This document shows positions 1 to 5,910 of a stretch of DNA of 9,588 nucleotides, in pieces; the stretch's first letter is position 1; each line of letters starts with the position of its first letter. The notes beneath the pieces were generated by a model. That model did not search any database. It was not told where the DNA came from and was given only the letters and a program-made list of their open reading frames with translations. A program made the translations under genes and the position numbers. Source of the DNA: Flavobacteriales bacterium (GTDB taxonomy: Bacteria > Bacteroidota > Bacteroidia > Flavobacteriales > Flavobacteriaceae); NCBI GenBank assembly GCA_027032855.1, contig JALVLX010000164.1:1-9588 (forward strand), written 5' to 3'.

Positions 1-672
1 CAACGAATCTTTGATAACTTTTTCATTATCTTCTAATAAAAAGGTACCGTCTGCGTTTCGCTCATAAGTAATATAGGCTTTATCGCTTACATTAAACCCT
101 ATTGAGTCGGCAATCATTGTGCTCTTGTATGGTGTAAAATCAAAATCGGAATAAAAATAAAGACGACTTTGCAGGTTCGTTGCAGGGTCATATGTGTTTA
201 ACAGATAGGTTTGTTCATATACTTTTAATTCAAAGTCGTGCTCATCAAAAATAGAGTCTAAAACGTAAATAGTTTCATCGTTTTCAACTTTTGTATGAGA
301 AAAATAAGGCACAACAAGTTGAGCTCCCAACATTTTGATATTATTACCAAATGGTTTGCTAAAACGAGTTACATCCGGCATGATATCAGTTGCCACACCT
401 GCAACAAGGGTTCCGAATTTGTTGTCATTATATATACCTAATGACACTACAGGCAGATTACTGCTACCATCAAATGTGTTTGAAATACTTGTGCTCAACA
501 CCTTATCAACCCGTTGGTCATATATTCGTACCAATCCGTCTTGATATAATTTGCCTTTAAATAAAGGTTTTTGTATCAGATTATTACCAATTGTTGTAAA
601 ATCTTTTTTACAGGAAGCACTTAATAATACTACTATTAACAGTACAATTAAACCGTTTCTTTTGTTTAACAT
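1..672 (-). CDS. DUF4270 family lipoprotein (3' end outside window)
   Basis: The frame is open from an ATG at 672 down to the window edge (224 codons), so the C-terminus is missing. The N-terminus is a lipoprotein signal: MLNKR, a hydrophobic stretch, then the lipobox LSASC with the lipidated Cys at residue 21, followed by KKD. The mature part reads like the Bacteroidota DUF4270 family: an N-terminal 'TTIGNNLIQ' segment, 'SLGIYND', 'GTLVAGVATDIMP', and later beta-rich text. I recognise the family by this pattern; its biochemical role is not established, and it is presumably anchored in the outer membrane or facing the periplasm. It starts 25 bp after the stop of the upstream GT5-like gene on the same strand, so the two are probably cotranscribed. 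This pairing beside panC is recurrent in Flavobacteria. No separate promoter is visible in the 25-bp gap. Confidence 0.85.
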   Translation of the reverse strand, partial: MLNKRNGLIVLLIVVLLSASCKKDFTTIGNNLIQKPLFKGKLYQDGLVRIYDQRVDKVLSTSISNTFDGSSNLPVVSLGIYNDNKFGTLVAGVATDIMPDVTRFSKPFGNNIKMLGAQLVVPYFSHTKVENDETIYVLDSIFDEHDFELKVYEQTYLLNTYDPATNLQSRLYFYSDFDFTPYKSTMIADSIGFNVSDKAYITYERNADGTFLLEDNEKVIKDSL

Positions 673-697
673 AAAATTTCTTTTAATAAAAATAACA

Positions 698-1528
698 TTA
701 TTTTGTAGTTTCTTTTTCGCCGAAAGCTTCAATAATATGTGCTTTTAAGGCTGCCTCATCTTCTTCCAAATCAAAACCGGATACATCGATAACGTCCAAA
801 TCCTTGCTTTCGAGATGCTGTGCTATTTCGTCCGGAACTTTTTTAGTGCGAACAATGACGCCGTCAGCCATATCAATAGCATTTTTGAGTAAATTTATTT
901 CTGAAGTGTCTTGGTATTTTTCTATTAATTCCTCCGGAAGTTCATCAAAAACCAGTTTATCTTTTAAATTTTCAGACATTGGTTTTTCAAAGGTTTTGTC
1001 AGTTAAGACAATATATACTTTACTACCATGGAATAACGGTTCATTTTTATAATATGTCTTAATGTATAACGGCAATAAACTGGCAAACCAATCAAAAACC
1101 AAAATATAATCTGGGCGCCATTTCAGTTTTTTGACTGTTTCAATAATTCCTTTGGTAAAGAAAACGGCACGACCGTCGTTGTCCTCAAACAATTGGTTGT
1201 CGTCATCGGCAAATACCGCTTTACGTTTAAAAAACTCATCGTTATCTATAAAATAAACTTGCATGCGTTCTTTAGGAATAGAAGCCACTTTAATAATCAA
1301 TGGCATATCATCATCATTGATGACAATATTGACTCCCGAAAGTCTTATGACCTCATGCAACTGGTGTTTCCGTTCGTTTACCGTACCAAAACGTGGCATA
1401 AACATTCTGATTTGACTGCCTTTACTGTTGGCAGAACGGGCAATTTTGTATGCTAAATTCGCCGTGTCATTATGGGTCATATACGGATATATTCCCGACG
1501 AAGCGATTAAAAAATTCTTAGTTTTCAT
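698..1528 (-). CDS. Short GT5-type glycogen/starch synthase N-domain protein
   Basis: This 276-aa protein matches only the N-terminal Rossmann half of GT5 glycogen synthases; full GlgA is about 480 aa. Family-like text includes 'MPRFGTVNERKHQLHEVIRL' (residues 44-63), 'MPLIIKVASIPKERMQVYFI' (75-94) and 'LLPLYIKTYY' (151-160). The ADP-glucose-binding KTGGL motif expected after the first strand is replaced by 'YMTHNDTANLAYK', and the usual HxxDW/HGW segment is 'VFDW' (144-147). The C-terminal GT-B domain that carries the catalytic Glu is absent. Short homologues of this kind beside DUF4270 and panC are common in Flavobacteria and are usually labelled glycogen synthase, but glycogen synthesis is doubtful here. 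The C-terminus is acidic ('LEEDEAALKAHIIEAF'). It starts at the ATG at 1528, 18 nt below a TAnnTTTG promoter, and leads the operon with DUF4270. Confidence 0.8.
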   Translation of the reverse strand: MKTKNFLIASSGIYPYMTHNDTANLAYKIARSANSKGSQIRMFMPRFGTVNERKHQLHEVIRLSGVNIVINDDDMPLIIKVASIPKERMQVYFIDNDEFFKRKAVFADDDNQLFEDNDGRAVFFTKGIIETVKKLKWRPDYILVFDWFASLLPLYIKTYYKNEPLFHGSKVYIVLTDKTFEKPMSENLKDKLVFDELPEELIEKYQDTSEINLLKNAIDMADGVIVRTKKVPDEIAQHLESKDLDVIDVSGFDLEEDEAALKAHIIEAFGEKETTK

Positions 1529-1552
1529 AAAACTACTATTGTTAATGATTTA

Positions 1553-1560
1553 CAAAGATA
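1553..1560 (-). promoter_or_regulatory. -7 promoter element of the GT5-DUF4270 operon
   Basis: On the minus strand the sequence TATCTTTG fits the Bacteroidota -7 consensus TAnnTTTG. Transcription would start near 1546, leaving a leader of about 18 nt before the ATG at 1528. No good -33 TTG is visible at the usual distance. Confidence 0.55.
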
Positions 1561-1573
1561 CGAATTTTTAACG

Positions 1574-1581
1574 TATATTTG
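1574..1581 (+). promoter_or_regulatory. -7 promoter element of panC
   Basis: TATATTTG fits TAnnTTTG and lies 28 nt before the panC ATG, giving a predicted start of transcription near 1588. It lies back to back with the minus-strand element at 1553-1560, only 13 bp apart, so the two divergent promoters share their upstream DNA. A -33 TTG at normal spacing is not evident. Confidence 0.5.
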
Positions 1582-1609
1582 AAACCGCTTGAACGTTAAA
1601 ATTTTCATA

Positions 1610-2464
1610 ATGAAAGTATTCCGCTACAAAAAAGAGCTTGAAAACCACTTGAAAGAGCTTAAAAAACAAGGTAAAACCATTGGCTTTGTCCCGACCATGG
1701 GCGCCTTACATCAAGGCCATTTGGCATTGGTAAAAAACGCACTCAAAGACAACGATATCACCGTAGTCAGCATTTTTGTCAACCCTACTCAATTTGATAA
1801 TCCGGATGATTTGGAAAAATATCCGCGTACCTTTGAAACCGACTTGACATTGCTTGAAGACTTATCTCCTGATATTATTGTTTTTTATCCCGATGCTCAA
1901 GATTTTTATGACGGTAACATCGTCAGTCAAACCTTTGACTTTGATGGACTGGAACAAGAAATGGAAGGCAAACACCGCCCCGGACATTTTGACGGAGTAG
2001 GAACAGTCGTTAAAAAATTATTTGAAATCGTGCAACCTGATAAAGCTTATTTCGGTGAAAAAGATTTTCAGCAATTGCAAATCATCAAAAAACTGGTCGA
2101 AAAAGAACAAATGCCGATTGAAATCATTCCCATTCCCATCTACCGCGAAGAAGACGGGCTGGCTATGAGCTCACGTAATCGTCGCCTTACCAAACACCAC
2201 AGAGCAGCGGCACTTTTTATTTACCAAGTCTTAAAACAAAGCCGTGTCCTGTTTAAAAAAGAAAGTATCGACACCGTTAAAAATTTTGTTAAAGATGCCA
2301 TTGGCGCACACCCGTATTTGGAATTGGAATATTTTGAAATTGCCGATGAAAAAACTTTAAAACCCGTAACCCAAAAAATTTCCGGTAACAAATACCGGGG
2401 CTTTATCGTTGTATATGCAGGAGAAATTCGACTCATCGATAATATCAGTTTAGTGGAAAGTTGA
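1610..2464 (+). CDS. panC: Pantothenate synthetase (pantoate--beta-alanine ligase)
   Basis: PanC joins pantoate and beta-alanine with ATP, via pantoyl-adenylate, in cytoplasmic vitamin B5/CoA synthesis. The product is 284 aa, the usual length. The HIGH-type nucleotide-binding motif is in 'PTMGALHQGH' (residues 28-37). 'IFVNPTQF' (55-62), 'GEKDFQQ' (149-155) and the KMSKS-like 'MSSRNRRL' (186-193) complete the class-I cytidylyltransferase fold. I chose the ATG at 1610 because the protein then begins 'MKVFRYK', typical of the family; a TTG at 1589 in the same frame would put the start almost on the predicted transcription start. The last codons and the TGA lie in a GTTGAAA-type heptamer array, so the terminal VES is repeat-encoded. 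panD, often next to panC in Flavobacteria, is not here. Confidence 0.96.
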   Translation: MKVFRYKKELENHLKELKKQGKTIGFVPTMGALHQGHLALVKNALKDNDITVVSIFVNPTQFDNPDDLEKYPRTFETDLTLLEDLSPDIIVFYPDAQDFYDGNIVSQTFDFDGLEQEMEGKHRPGHFDGVGTVVKKLFEIVQPDKAYFGEKDFQQLQIIKKLVEKEQMPIEIIPIPIYREEDGLAMSSRNRRLTKHHRAAALFIYQVLKQSRVLFKKESIDTVKNFVKDAIGAHPYLELEYFEIADEKTLKPVTQKISGNKYRGFIVVYAGEIRLIDNISLVES

Positions 2465-2487
2465 AAGTTCAAAGTGGAAAGTGCGAA
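2453..2487 (+). repeat. GTTGAAA-type heptamer array overlapping the panC stop
   Basis: Five successive 7-bp units read GTGGAAA, GTTGAAA, GTTCAAA, GTGGAAA and GTGCGAA. The second contains the panC TGA (2462-2464). A related array overlaps the xth stop at 6672-6713. Confidence 0.8.
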
Positions 2488-2490
2488 TAT

Positions 2491-2512
2491 AGAGACGCAC
2501 AATTGTGCATCT
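2491..2512. repeat. Imperfect palindrome of the AGAGACG family
   Basis: The core GCACAATTGTGC (2497-2508) is a perfect 12-bp palindrome flanked by AGAGAC on the left and ATCT on the right. It resembles degenerate versions of the AGAGACG...CGTCTCT palindromes at 2524-2544 and 7199-7226. Confidence 0.5.
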
Positions 2513-2523
2513 GATATAGAAAG

Positions 2524-2544
2524 AGACGTTTTGGTAAAACGTCT
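2524..2544. repeat. Perfect hairpin AGACGTTTT-GGT-AAAACGTCT
   Basis: The 9-bp arms are exact inverse complements around a 3-nt loop. The hairpin lies 60 bp after panC and could stop or stabilise its transcript, but no U-run follows, so I read it as a member of the AGAGACG palindrome family rather than a clear terminator. Confidence 0.6.
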
Positions 2545-2555
2545 GAATTGAAAAT

Positions 2556-2597
2556 GACATCCAACATCCGACACCTGACATCCGACATCAAACATCA
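2556..2597 (+). repeat. GACATCC-type heptamer array
   Basis: Six 7-bp units in a row: GACATCC, AACATCC, GACACCT, GACATCC, GACATCA, AACATCA. The last base is shared with the first base of the octamer array that follows directly. Confidence 0.8.
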
Positions 2598-2676
2598 AAT
2601 AACCAAATAACCAAATAACCAAATAACCAGATAACCAGATAACCAGATAACCAGATAACCAGATAACCAATTAACC
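2597..2676 (+). repeat. AAATAACC/AGATAACC octamer array before the ABC gene
   Basis: Ten 8-bp units fill 80 bp: four AAATAACC, then five AGATAACC, then one AATTAACC. The array ends four bases before the ATG at 2681, so it makes up the whole immediate 5' leader of the ABC gene. The two blocks are internally identical, which suggests recent expansion by slippage. The reverse strand reads as a meaningless 'WLSGYLVI' ORF. Confidence 0.9.
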
Positions 2677-2680
2677 AAAC

Positions 2681-3373
2681 ATGCCTGTAATAGAACTCAA
2701 AAACATACAAAGACATTTTAAAATGGGCAACGAAACCGTTAAAGCCCTGCGTGGTATCAACCTGAATATCAACCGTGGCGAATATGTTGCCCTTATGGGA
2801 CCGTCAGGTAGCGGCAAATCCACTTTGATGAATATCATAGGCGCACTGGACACACCTACATCCGGTGAATACCGGCTCAACGGTCAGGAAGTGGAGAAGT
2901 TGAGCGACAACGAGTTAGCCAAAATCCGGAACAAAGAAATCGGTTTTGTGTTTCAAACTTTTAATTTACTACCACGTACTATGGCACTTGATAATGTAGC
3001 TCTCCCATTGGTATATGCCGGCAAATCCAAAACACAACGTACCGAACGTGCCAAAGAGGTTTTAGGAACTGTTGGTTTGGCTGACCGTATGACCCACAAA
3101 CCCAACGAATTATCAGGCGGGCAACGCCAACGTGTAGCCGTAGCACGCGCACTGGTCAACAACCCCTCTATCATATTGGCTGACGAACCCACCGGCAACC
3201 TCGATTCCAAAACTTCTGAAGAAATTATGGCTCTCTTTGACGATTTGCACCGCAAAGGACACACCATTGTATTGGTTACCCACGAAGAAGACATTGCCGA
3301 ACATGCCAAACGCATCGTCCGTCTTAGAGATGGGTTGATTGTTAGTGATGAAATGAATGTGGATAAGGTTTAA
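2681..3373 (+). CDS. ABC transporter ATP-binding protein, LolD/MacB type
   Basis: This is a complete 230-aa ABC ATPase: Walker A 'GPSGSGKST' (residues 40-48), Q-loop Gln92 in 'FVFQTFN', signature 'LSGGQ' (144-148), Walker B 'IILADE' (164-169), D-loop 'GNLD' (172-175) and switch His201 in 'VTHE'. The '[19 protein letters not shown]' and '[11 protein letters not shown]' text is typical of the LolCDE/MacB/FtsE branch, whose members power extraction of lipoproteins, efflux or release of substrates at the inner membrane. These subunits work with a FtsX/MacB-type permease, and none is present in the window, so the substrate cannot be inferred. The ATG directly follows an octamer array and has no Shine-Dalgarno or visible TAnnTTTG promoter; transcription may come from panC or from within the repeat region. 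Confidence 0.92.
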   Translation: MPVIELKNIQRHFKMGNETVKALRGINLNINRGEYVALMGPSGSGKSTLMNIIGALDTPTSGEYRLNGQEVEKLSDNELAKIRNKEIGFVFQTFNLLPRTMALDNVALPLVYAGKSKTQRTERAKEVLGTVGLADRMTHKPNELSGGQRQRVAVARALVNNPSIILADEPTGNLDSKTSEEIMALFDDLHRKGHTIVLVTHEEDIAEHAKRIVRLRDGLIVSDEMNVDKV

Positions 3374-3424
3374 ATAGCCGGAACGACACCGTTTCTAATT
3401 TTCTCAATAAAAAACACAAACCTT

Positions 3425-3454
3425 TTGGATATTTGATATTTTTTCTTAAATTTG
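3425..3454 (+). promoter_or_regulatory. Candidate promoter of the six-repeat protein gene
   Basis: A TTG at 3425-3427 and TAAATTTG at 3447-3454 (TAnnTTTG) are separated by 19 bp, the spacing expected for the Bacteroidota housekeeping promoter. Transcription would begin near 3461, giving a leader of about 128 nt. Confidence 0.5.
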
Positions 3455-3500
3455 TTTGCAGATTTCGCATGCCTAAAAAAGAATTGGTTTTTATGTTGAA

Positions 3501-3530
3501 CCGGAGCTTATTGTTTATGAGCCATGCCGG
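3501..3530 (+). other. Possible stem-loop in the leader of the six-repeat gene
   Basis: CCGG at 3501-3504 can pair with CCGG at 3527-3530, and GCTTA (3506-3510) with TGAGC (3518-3522, one G-U pair) around a 7-nt loop. It lies in the long untranslated leader. A 21-codon frame (3469-3534, beginning MPKKEL) spans it, but nothing else supports translation. Confidence 0.25.
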
Positions 3531-3588
3531 ATAATTTGCCTTTAAAGATAAAACTTTGAATAATAAATAATCTTAAATTTTATATTTT

Positions 3589-3987
3589 ATGAAAGTACAT
3601 ATTTACTCCCGTCGTCACACAAGCAGTAGTCACACAATGTACACATGGGATGGCGAACATATTTATAAAGGACGTCATACAAGTAGTAGTTATATTCTTT
3701 ACACTTTTGACGGCAAACATATTTATAGCGGAAACCATAAAAGTAGCAGTTATATACTGTACACATGGGATGGTGAACATCTTTATAAAGGAAATCATAC
3801 AAGTAGCAGTTATATTCTATACACTTTTGATGGTAAACATATCTACAGCGGAAACCACAAAAGTAGTAGCTATATTCTTTTTACACATGACGATAGACAT
3901 CTTTATGAAGGAAATCACACAAGTAGCAGTTATACATTAATGAACTTTGACGGAAAAATTCCGGAATGTTTTTTAGTAATTTTATAA
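3589..3987 (+). CDS. Protein of six 20-residue HxYxGNHxSSSYILYT repeats
   Basis: I do not recognise a named family. The 132-aa product is three residues (MKV), six exact 20-residue units (codons at 3598-3957) and a 9-residue hydrophobic tail (IPECFLVIL). The unit consensus is H-I/L-Y-x-G-N-H-T/K-SSSYILYT-x-DG-K/E. Each unit should form two short beta strands joined by the SSS and DG turns, so a closed beta-hairpin repeat fold is plausible. Units alternate (1 and 3 end WDGE; 2, 4 and 6 end FDGK), implying growth by 40-residue duplication. Units 3 and 5 differ at seven of their first 14 codons, all synonymous, so the protein sequence is under selection and the gene is real. There is no signal peptide or membrane helix, so a cytoplasmic protein is likely. 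The repeated histidines could bind metal or ligand, but this is a guess. Confidence 0.8.
   Translation: MKVHIYSRRHTSSSHTMYTWDGEHIYKGRHTSSSYILYTFDGKHIYSGNHKSSSYILYTWDGEHLYKGNHTSSSYILYTFDGKHIYSGNHKSSSYILFTHDDRHLYEGNHTSSSYTLMNFDGKIPECFLVIL
3598..3957 (+). repeat. Six in-frame 60-bp coding repeats (120-bp higher-order unit)
   Basis: Units begin at 3598, 3658, 3718, 3778, 3838 and 3898. DNA similarity is strongest between alternate units (3 with 5; 2 with 4), for example 'AGCGGAAACCA' in 3 and 5, so the duplicated block was a 120-bp pair. Confidence 0.9.
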
Positions 3988-4011
3988 CAATCTTCTAATT
4001 AAATAACAAAA

Positions 4012-4060
4012 TAGAATAAACTTAACAAGCCTGTCGATTTCCGCTTCAAAGCTTATTCTA
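4012..4060. other. Long-loop inverted repeat between the repeat gene and the membrane gene
   Basis: TAGAATAAAC (4012-4021) and GCTTATTCTA (4051-4060) are inverse complements with one mismatch, separated by 29 nt. It could fold in RNA, but there is no U-run and the role is unknown. Confidence 0.3.
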
Positions 4061-4089
4061 CAAAATAAATTTTTAAACAATAAATTAAT

Positions 4090-4356
4090 ATGGATACAGC
4101 AAAAAGCATAAACAGCGGATTTTTGATAGGAGCTATTTTATTTGCCATAATCACTTTATCTGAAAAATCCGGTATGGAATTAATCAGCATATTGATACCT
4201 CACGCCGTTTTGGTCGGACTATTGATACTTGCCGTAAAAGCAAAATCTCTTAAAAACCAAAAAATATTTGGAATAATAGCATTGTCGCTGGTTATTATTA
4301 GCTTTGTATATGAACTTGCTAGTGGAAATGGTGGTAATCCTAAGGACCGGCTGTAG
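4090..4356 (+). CDS. Small membrane protein, possibly frameshifted
   Basis: The 88-aa product is not recognisable as a named family. It has three hydrophobic stretches, about residues 10-24 ('GFLIGAILFAIITLS'), 32-52 and 60-77, so it should sit in the inner membrane. The frame ends at a TAG (4354-4356) after the abrupt polar tail GNGGNPKDRL. In the -1 frame the sequence continues from 4347 as PAVAIALSAVGIFKLLFAKK to a TAA at 4407-4409, which looks like a missing fourth helix with a basic end. A one-base loss between 4344 and 4356 would explain this; upstream of it the -1 frame is closed by a TAA at 4341. The intact form would be about 107 aa. Whether this is a true mutation, a sequencing error or chance cannot be settled here. 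No promoter is visible, so it may be read with the upstream repeat gene. Confidence 0.55.
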   Translation: MDTAKSINSGFLIGAILFAIITLSEKSGMELISILIPHAVLVGLLILAVKAKSLKNQKIFGIIALSLVIISFVYELASGNGGNPKDRL

Positions 4357-4512
4357 CTATTGCTTTATCTGCTGTAGGAATATTTAAATTACTTTTTGCA
4401 AAGAAATAATTGATTTTAACCCTCGCAAACATCACTTTTAGCTTCCGTCCTGTGTTTCCACAGTACTTAGCAAATGAAATAAAAGGGATAAAAAACAATC
4501 AGTTGTAAATAT

Positions 4513-4540
4513 TTGTCTTTATCCAATTGTTTTATCTTTG
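4513..4540 (+). promoter_or_regulatory. Distal promoter of the AAA ATPase gene
   Basis: TTG (4513-4515), 17 bp, then TATCTTTG (4533-4540), matching TTG...TAnnTTTG. Transcription would start near 4547, about 90 nt before the ATG. Confidence 0.55.
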
Positions 4541-4578
4541 CGTTGATGGAATTGCACTACAAAAAGTGCATTATTGTA

Positions 4579-4608
4579 AAAAATTGTTCATTTTGTTGTG
4601 CAATTTTT
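4579..4608 (+). other. Inverted repeat AAAAATTG...CAATTTTT before the ATPase gene
   Basis: The two exact 8-bp arms (4579-4586 and 4601-4608) enclose 14 nt and end just before the proximal promoter element at 4610. It could be an operator or a leader stem in the distal transcript. Confidence 0.35.
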
Positions 4609-4609
4609 G

Positions 4610-4617
4610 TAATTTTG
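4610..4617 (+). promoter_or_regulatory. Proximal -7 element of the AAA ATPase gene
   Basis: TAATTTTG fits TAnnTTTG and lies 20 nt before the ATG, predicting a leader of roughly 13 nt. TTG triplets upstream (4584-4586, 4593-4595) are at poorer spacing than for the distal promoter. Confidence 0.4.
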
Positions 4618-4636
4618 CGTTGAAATTATTGACGCT

Positions 4637-5806
4637 ATGAGAACACTTTACCGAAAATATCAAACGCTTTTGGAAAATATCCCAACGGATTTTAAGCGGT
4701 ATTTGTATCCCAAAATAGCTTGGGATAGCCGTATGTTGGGAATTATTGGTGCGCGGGGTGTCGGTAAAACAACGATGCTTCTGCAATACATTAAAGAAAA
4801 TTTGGATGCTAAAAAAGCACTGTATGTGTCGGCAGACGATTTGTATTTTACCGAAAACCGCTTGTTTGATTTAGCAGAAGATTTTTACAAAAATGCCGGT
4901 GAAAATTTATTTATTGACGAAATACATAAGTATCCCGATTGGTCACGCCAATTAAAAAACATTTATGATGCCTTCTCTGACATGAAAGTAGTCTTTACCG
5001 GTTCATCAATTCTTGACATTCTTAAAGGTTCAGCAGATTTGAGTCGCCGCGCTATCGTTTATAAACTGGAAGGGCTTTCATTTCGTGAATATTTATATTT
5101 GTTTCATCATTACAAAATCAATGCATATTCTTTTGAACAAATAATTGGCAATGACGTTAAACTACCGGATATCAAACATCCGCTACCTTTGTTTAAAGAT
5201 TATTTGAAACGCGGTTATTATCCTTTCGGTATTGAAAATGAATTTGACTTGCGTTTAAGTCAAGTCATAGTTCAAACTTTGGAAACCGATATTCCGCAAT
5301 ATGCCAATTTGAATGTCGGGACAAGTCGCAAACTCAAACGTTTGCTTGGCATTATTGCCGAAAGTGTCCCGTTTAAACCGAATTTTTCAAAATTGGCTGA
5401 AATTCTAAAAGTCAGTAGAAATTGGCTGTATGATTATTTTTCATATATGGAAAAAGCCGGTCTTATTGCCCAATTACGCAATGAAACAGGGGGTATTCGC
5501 GGGTTGGGAAAGGTGGATAAAGTCTATTTGGATAATACAAATATCATTTACAATTTATCCGGCGAGTTGGCAAATACCGGCAATATTCGGGAAACATTTT
5601 TCTTTAACCAAATGCGGGTTAATCATAAGGTCATCTCTGCTAAAAAAGCAGATTTTGTTATTGATAATTACACTTTTGAAATAGGCGGGAAAAATAAAAC
5701 ACAGAAACAAATAGTAAATGATAAAAGTGCGTTTGTAGTAAAAGACGATATTGAATACGGCTACCGGAACGTCATACCACTTTGGGCTTTCGGGTTGAAT
5801 TATTAA
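4637..5806 (+). CDS. AAA_14 / DUF4143 family P-loop ATPase
   Basis: The 389-aa protein has the layout of the widespread AAA_14-DUF4143 ATPases. An N-terminal P-loop domain has Walker A 'GARGVGKTT' (residues 38-46), Walker B 'LFIDEIH' (91-97) and a sensor-like 'VVFTGSS' (118-124), followed by 'LEGLSFREYL' (144-153), a family signature. A winged-helix-like part lies around 240-282. The C-terminal domain resembles a PD-(D/E)xK nuclease fold: 'ADFVIDNYTFEIGGKNKTQKQI' supplies Asp339, Glu348 and Lys352, and 'DDIEYGYRNVIPLWAFG' closes it. Cellular function of this family is largely unknown; ATPase, DNA-binding and toxin-like roles have been proposed. It has its own promoters and stands alone, so the neighbours give no clue. 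Start at the only suitable ATG, just downstream of the promoter. Confidence 0.9.
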   Translation: MRTLYRKYQTLLENIPTDFKRYLYPKIAWDSRMLGIIGARGVGKTTMLLQYIKENLDAKKALYVSADDLYFTENRLFDLAEDFYKNAGENLFIDEIHKYPDWSRQLKNIYDAFSDMKVVFTGSSILDILKGSADLSRRAIVYKLEGLSFREYLYLFHHYKINAYSFEQIIGNDVKLPDIKHPLPLFKDYLKRGYYPFGIENEFDLRLSQVIVQTLETDIPQYANLNVGTSRKLKRLLGIIAESVPFKPNFSKLAEILKVSRNWLYDYFSYMEKAGLIAQLRNETGGIRGLGKVDKVYLDNTNIIYNLSGELANTGNIRETFFFNQMRVNHKVISAKKADFVIDNYTFEIGGKNKTQKQIVNDKSAFVVKDDIEYGYRNVIPLWAFGLNY

Positions 5807-5809
5807 ACC

Positions 5810-5863
5810 GGTCACTTCGGCACATCCCGTCTCGACTATGTTGAAACGGGACACTCAGCGACC
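5810..5863. repeat. Nested imperfect palindrome after the ATPase gene
   Basis: The outer arms GGTCACT (5810-5816) and AGCGACC (5857-5863) pair at six of seven positions, and the inner arms TCCCGT (5825-5830) and ACGGGA (5846-5851) pair exactly. The unit begins three bases after the stop codon and looks like a REP-type intergenic element; it may protect or end the transcript. No U-run follows. Confidence 0.55.
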
Positions 5864-5865
5864 CC

Positions 5866-5894
5866 TCCTCAATTCCTCACTCCTCATTCCTCAA
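5866..5894 (+). repeat. TCCTCAA-type array before xth
   Basis: Four units, TCCTCAAT, TCCTCAC, TCCTCAT and TCCTCAA, end 16 nt before the xth ATG. No TAnnTTTG promoter lies between the ATPase stop and xth. Confidence 0.8.
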
Positions 5895-5910
5895 AAAAAA
5901 CATTTATTCT

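Noticed and set aside
1589..1609. TTG start seven codons upstream for panC
   Set aside because: It almost coincides with the predicted transcription start, and the family begins at the ATG at 1610.
2221..2670. 149-codon minus-strand frame beginning with repeated WLSGYLVI
   Set aside because: It is the translation of the AAATAACC/AGATAACC and GACATCC arrays running into antisense panC; no family resemblance.
2556..2676. Possible CRISPR array
   Set aside because: Units are 7-8 bp with no spacers, and no cas genes are present.
3469..3534. 21-codon frame MPKKEL... as a small gene
   Set aside because: Too short, no homology recognised, and no initiation signal; kept only as a note on the leader.
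3580..3802. Antisense and shifted frames over the six-repeat gene
   Set aside because: They exist because the 60-bp repeats keep any frame periodic. Synonymous-type changes between units fit only the 3589 plus frame.
4321..4360. Programmed -1 frameshift
   Set aside because: No X-XXY-YYZ heptamer or following stem at the only possible crossing window (4344-4356).
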